From NCBI GenBank assembly GCA_902773285.1, contig CACYDS010000112.1, positions 1 through 8,876 on the forward strand: a DNA stretch of 8,876 bases. Reading direction: 5' to 3'. The position numbers and the translations under genes are program-made. Of this stretch, positions 6,156 to 8,876 are shown one piece after another (the first letter of the stretch is position 1; every line of letters starts with the position of its first letter). This DNA comes from an uncultured Pseudomonadota bacterium (lineage in GTDB: Bacteria > Pseudomonadota > Alphaproteobacteria > RUG11792). The notes under the pieces were generated by a model. That model was not told the DNA's origin. It saw only the letters and a list, made by a program, of their open reading frames with translations, and did no database searches.

Positions 6156-7065
6156 CGTCCATGGGGAAGAATCATTTAAAAAAGCTGAAATGAAATACGA
6201 TGGGAAAAACATCAAATTCATCGTATTGCATTATACCGCGCATCCGACCAAAAAACCTGTGGCGGCCGATTTCAAAAAAAATGGCACTAGTTCTCATTTT
6301 CTAATAGATATTAACGGTGCGGTTGTCAATTACGTCGATCCATATTTAGGAATGGCTTATCATGCCGGTCAGTCGTATTTCGCTGGGTATAGTCGGCTAA
6401 ACTATTGGTCCATCGGAGTTGAACATACTGGTTTAAGATATACTCTTAAGCCACTTTGTAACAAAGATGGAAAATTGTTGCCTGGGCGCGTTATTCCTGG
6501 AAGCGACCATCATTGGTATGACTTTCCGGAAGAGCAATTTATCGCAAGTTGCGAATTTACGATATCACTCCAAGATGAATTTAAAATTCCGGGATACATG
6601 GTTGTAACGCATGCTGATATCGCCCCCGGCAGGAAATCTGATATAGCTCCTATGTGGAACTACAAGAGTGCCTATGATAAATACGGAGTCGGATATTTTC
6701 CCTCAGAAACGCATCAAATCAATATGCAGGACTTCAAAGAATTTGGAGACTTGGACTATTTGTCGTTTATCGGTTGCTTTGGATATGACATATCTGCTCC
6801 AATGCGGGCACTTATGGTCAAGGATATAGTTACTTTCGATAAAACCAAACAAGATGTTATCAGAGCGTACCAGCGGCACTACTCAACAAGTAATATTTCA
6901 GGTGTGCTTGAGGAGTGTACACGAATTGATATTTTGAAGCATGTTATTGCCTTAGCACAATTGGGCAAAGACGGATACAGTTACTTTAACAAAGAGTTTT
7001 TTCGTTGGATTAATAGGAACTTACAAAAGGCTTCTACGTTTGCTGAATATGTGCCAATCAACTAG
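6133..7065 (+). CDS. N-acetylmuramoyl-L-alanine amidase, AmiD-like (Amidase_2 plus peptidoglycan-binding tail)
   Basis: The intact frame encodes up to 310 residues of a zinc amidase that cuts the bond between N-acetylmuramic acid and L-alanine in peptidoglycan. The Amidase_2 (AmpD/T7 lysozyme-type) fold is indicated by KFIVLHYTA with zinc ligand H33, by SSHFLIDINGAVVNYVD and YHAG, by SIGVEHTG with E97, and by VVTHADIAPGRKSDIAP with H160 and D170. The H-to-D spacing of 10 equals that of AmpD (H154, D164). After about residue 205, GCFGYDIS and DVIRAYQRHY resemble the C-terminal peptidoglycan-binding region of E. coli AmiD (GYDV and AFQ.HFRP). All ligands are present, so the catalytic part looks functional. 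The start is uncertain: the ATG codons at 6133, 6139 and 6190 lack a Shine-Dalgarno sequence and would give a protein without an export signal. A better start with a signal peptide lies upstream at 5965, behind two frameshifts. The gene lies 53 bases before proS. Confidence 0.85.
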   Translation: MVMRDLCSVHGEESFKKAEMKYDGKNIKFIVLHYTAHPTKKPVAADFKKNGTSSHFLIDINGAVVNYVDPYLGMAYHAGQSYFAGYSRLNYWSIGVEHTGLRYTLKPLCNKDGKLLPGRVIPGSDHHWYDFPEEQFIASCEFTISLQDEFKIPGYMVVTHADIAPGRKSDIAPMWNYKSAYDKYGVGYFPSETHQINMQDFKEFGDLDYLSFIGCFGYDISAPMRALMVKDIVTFDKTKQDVIRAYQRHYSTSNISGVLEECTRIDILKHVIALAQLGKDGYSYFNKEFFRWINRNLQKASTFAEYVPIN

Positions 7066-7118
7066 GATGAAAATATGCTAGACTAGGAGAGCTGTTTGTG
7101 AAGTTGGACTAATGAAAT

Positions 7119-8582
7119 ATGGCTGTACAACATGCTCTAAAAACATCGCGTTCTGAAGATTTTTCAGCTTGGTATCAGGAAGTAATAACTGGTTCCGATT
7201 TGGCTGAAAATTCAAATGTGCGTGGCTGTATGGTCATAAAGCCGTATGGATATGCGATTTGGGAACGTATGCAACAAATTTTGGATGACAAATTTAAGGA
7301 ATTGGGGCATACAAACGCATATTTTCCTATGTTTATCCCCGTCGATTTGTTTGAACGAGAAGCAGAGCATGTTGCCGGATTTGCCAAGGAAATGGCTATA
7401 GTTACACACCATCGTCTGGAACAAAGGGATGGCAAGTTGCTTCCTGCTGGTGAACTTGAAACGCCGCTTGCCGTGCGTCCGACTTCGGAGCTAATCATTG
7501 GAGAATCCATGGCAAAATGGGCGAAATCATACCGAGACTTACCTATTTTGATTAATCAATGGTGCAACGTTGTCCGGTGGGAAATGCGCACGCGTATGTT
7601 TTTACGCACGGCTGAATTTCTATGGCAAGAGGGGCATACGGCACATGAAACTGAATCAGAGGCTCGTAAAGAAGCTATACAGATGCACGAAGTTTACAAA
7701 TGGTTCATTTGTGATGTGTTGAAACTTTTTGGCATTTCCGGGAAAAAACCTGAATACGACAAATTTGCAGGGGCGGTTGATACCTACACTGTGGAGGCGA
7801 TGATGCAAGACGGGAAGGCTTTGCAGGCGGCGACTAGTCACTATCTCGGACAAAATTTCGCAAAAGCTGTTGGCATAGAGTTTCAAGGAAGAGATGGGAA
7901 ATTGCAACACGCTCACACGACGTCTTGGGGGCTATCGACGCGCATAATCGGTGGGCTTATAATGACTCATAGCGACGATGACGGATTGAACTTGCCGGCT
8001 CTAGTTGCACCGTATCACGTTGTGATTATTCCAGTGATAAAGAACGACAATTCACACAATATTATGGAATATTGCAATAAGATTAAGTCTATGTTGCCAG
8101 ATTCAATCAGGGGCTTCATTGATACAAAAGAATATTCGCCACAAAACAAAAAATGGAATTATGTCAGAAAAGGTATACCGTTTATTCTGGAAATAGGTAG
8201 CAAAGAGGTTGAGGCCGGCAGCGCCTGCGTAACCAAGCGATTATCGCTAGAGAAAAAAAACATGCCATTAGATGAGTTTGTGGCAAGTATCGAACGAATG
8301 CTTGTCGACCATGATGAGTTTTTACAGCAAAGGAACAGCGCTTTCTGTAATTCCAAAATAGCACATATTTCGTCGTATGATGAACTAAGCGAATTTTTCA
8401 AGTCAGGAAATACCGGGTTTGTGAAAGCAAAATGGGCGGGTGGTTCCTCAAATCTGGAAAAATTAGATGAGCTCGCTGTATCAATAAGGTGCATTCCAAC
8501 AGAACAATCTGGTACCATAGGTAAGTGCATTTTGACTGATGCTCAAACAACAATTGATGCGATTTTCGCAAAAAGTTATTAA
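7119..8582 (+). CDS. proS: Proline--tRNA ligase, archaeal/eukaryotic-type (class II)
   Basis: A 487-residue cytoplasmic enzyme that charges tRNA-Pro with proline. The class II motifs are intact: PLAVRPTSE at 116-124; motif 2 RWEMRTRMFLRTAEFLWQEG at 153-172 with the following HTAHET; motif 3 region HTTSWGLSTRIIGGLIMTHSDDDGL at 266-290. The anticodon-binding domain begins near 295 (LVAPYHVVIIPV). The bacterial editing insertion between motifs 2 and 3 is absent. The C-terminal extension (GFVKAKWAGG ... IRCIP ... GKCIL ... FAKSY) and the FAK-Tyr end are diagnostic of the archaeal/eukaryotic-like ProRS (type 3), not the short type usual in alphaproteobacteria. Only C470 of the usual second Cys pair of the C-terminal zinc site remains, and the first pair is gone; this loss is known in many bacterial members. 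The ATG at 7119 is the only in-frame start, as a stop lies at 7113-7115. Its Shine-Dalgarno is weak: AGGAG at 7085-7089 is too far upstream. A weak promoter (GTGCCA 7051-7056, TATGCT 7074-7079) is possible; read-through from the amidase is as likely. Confidence 0.95.
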   Translation: MAVQHALKTSRSEDFSAWYQEVITGSDLAENSNVRGCMVIKPYGYAIWERMQQILDDKFKELGHTNAYFPMFIPVDLFEREAEHVAGFAKEMAIVTHHRLEQRDGKLLPAGELETPLAVRPTSELIIGESMAKWAKSYRDLPILINQWCNVVRWEMRTRMFLRTAEFLWQEGHTAHETESEARKEAIQMHEVYKWFICDVLKLFGISGKKPEYDKFAGAVDTYTVEAMMQDGKALQAATSHYLGQNFAKAVGIEFQGRDGKLQHAHTTSWGLSTRIIGGLIMTHSDDDGLNLPALVAPYHVVIIPVIKNDNSHNIMEYCNKIKSMLPDSIRGFIDTKEYSPQNKKWNYVRKGIPFILEIGSKEVEAGSACVTKRLSLEKKNMPLDEFVASIERMLVDHDEFLQQRNSAFCNSKIAHISSYDELSEFFKSGNTGFVKAKWAGGSSNLEKLDELAVSIRCIPTEQSGTIGKCILTDAQTTIDAIFAKSY

Positions 8583-8587
8583 AAGAT

Positions 8588-8664
8588 GTGCCCGTAGCTC
8601 AGCTGGATAGAGCGTTTCCCTCCGAAGGAAAAGGTCGTTGGTTCGAATCCAATCGGGCACGCCA
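8588..8664 (+). tRNA. tRNA-Arg (anticodon CCG), CCA end encoded
   Basis: A full cloverleaf can be drawn: acceptor GTGCCCG/CGGGCAC (8588-8594, 8654-8660), D stem GCTC/GAGC, anticodon stem TTTCC/GGAAA with loop CTCCGAA (anticodon CCG at 8622-8624), variable loop AGGTC, and T arm GTTGG-TTCGAAT-CCAAT. The discriminator is G and the CCA is encoded. A20 in the D loop and C35 are arginine identity elements. It reads CGG codons. It begins 5 bases after the proS stop and is probably cotranscribed and cut from that mRNA; RNase E of this window would be the usual candidate for such processing (inference). Confidence 0.97.
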
Positions 8665-8876
8665 GATAAGCAGAGTATGAATGTGTTTTCCCGTAATAAG
8701 CCATATAGGCATAATTTGTATTGGGTTGGCAAGAAATGTAATTTAGTATCAGACACTGACATTGACAGTGTATAGGTTCAAACAGATGTGAGACAGGAAA
8801 CATCTCCTGCCGCACATCTATTTGCTCACTGTAAGTGATATCACGCTCTCTCGGGCATTTTCTGTCTCATATGTTA
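8665..8876. other. Non-coding stretch with clustered dyads after tRNA-Arg
   Basis: No gene is supported. Four dyads crowd the last 130 bases: ACACTG/CAGTGT (8753-8771, 7-base loop); a two-part stem AGATGTG/CACATCT (8784-8790, 8813-8819) enclosing CAGGA/TCCTG (8794-8798, 8805-8809); TCACT-GTA-AGTGA (8826-8838); and the perfect palindrome GTGATATCAC (8835-8844). None is followed by a T-run, so a standard terminator is not evident. Open frames on the minus strand here are antisense to the tRNA. Confidence 0.5.
8784..8819. repeat. 36-base bulged hairpin (7-bp outer and 5-bp inner stem)
   Basis: Outer stem AGATGTG/CACATCT, an internal 3x3 loop, inner stem CAGGA/TCCTG, and a 6-base loop AACATC. 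It is the strongest foldback in the 3' region. It could end the proS-tRNA transcript or belong to a small RNA or repeat element; the sequence does not decide. Confidence 0.45.

Noticed and set aside
6147..6156. Programmed +1 frameshift at ATG TAG C, like the release factor 2 site
   Set aside because: There is no Shine-Dalgarno-like stimulator at the right distance, and slipping from AUG to UGU is unfavourable; a plain indel at GGG explains the junction better.
8481..8815. Two minus-strand frames of 93 and 78 codons over the tRNA (one with PDWIRTNDLFLRRETLYPAE, the other with CPIGFEPTTFSFGGKRSIQL)
   Set aside because: These are the familiar antisense-of-tRNA translations that recur in databases as false hypothetical proteins; the shared segments map exactly to the tRNA-Arg gene.
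8653..8857. TCGGGCA at the tRNA 3' end (8653-8659) repeated at 8851-8857 as att-like direct repeats
   Set aside because: Only 7 bases are shared, and there is no integrase or foreign cargo between them; chance is the simplest explanation.

Overview
The window is AT-rich DNA from what is most likely a host-associated (Holosporales- or Rickettsiales-like) alphaproteobacterium. Evidence: an RNase E with the alphaproteobacterial layout and a short Gly-Trp-rich C-terminal tail, a lysine/asparagine-rich proteome, reduced versions of core genes, and the presence of cell-wall and outer-membrane maintenance genes. The order is not certain. The prolyl-tRNA synthetase is of the archaeal/eukaryotic type rather than the type I expect in this class.

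Layout. (1) 1-157, minus: the first 52 codons of a TatD-family metal-dependent hydrolase, running off the left edge, with its own leftward promoter and a palindrome upstream. (2) 444-2063, plus: a 539-residue exported, cysteine-rich, low-complexity protein that I do not recognise, with several in-frame tandem duplications. (3) 2064-2481: about 400 bases with no convincing gene, holding inverted repeats and then a promoter and a hairpin-rich leader for the next gene. (4) 2482-4353 rne (RNase E), overlapping by 4 bases with 4350-5681, an exported M48 metalloprotease with a TPR-like tail. (5) 5682-5964: non-coding, with small dyads. (6) 5965-7065: an AmiD-like N-acetylmuramoyl-L-alanine amidase. 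Its intact zinc-amidase and peptidoglycan-binding part is 6133-7065; the signal-peptide-encoding 5' part (5965-6152) is separated from it by two compensating frameshifts. (7) 7119-8582 proS and, 5 bases after its stop, tRNA-Arg(CCG) at 8588-8664. (8) 8665-8876: non-coding, with a cluster of dyads.

How the parts fit. Most of the window is housekeeping: RNA decay (rne), envelope protein quality control (M48), murein turnover (amidase), and translation (proS and tRNA-Arg). The rne-M48 overlap implies one transcript with coupled translation. I see no phage, CRISPR, toxin-antitoxin or intact insertion element. The items that merit attention are the orphan exported protein, the broken start of the amidase, the archaeal-type prolyl-tRNA synthetase, the compact RNase E with its retained terminal motif, and repeat or dyad clusters in the gaps. 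I do not see a clear new multi-gene system.
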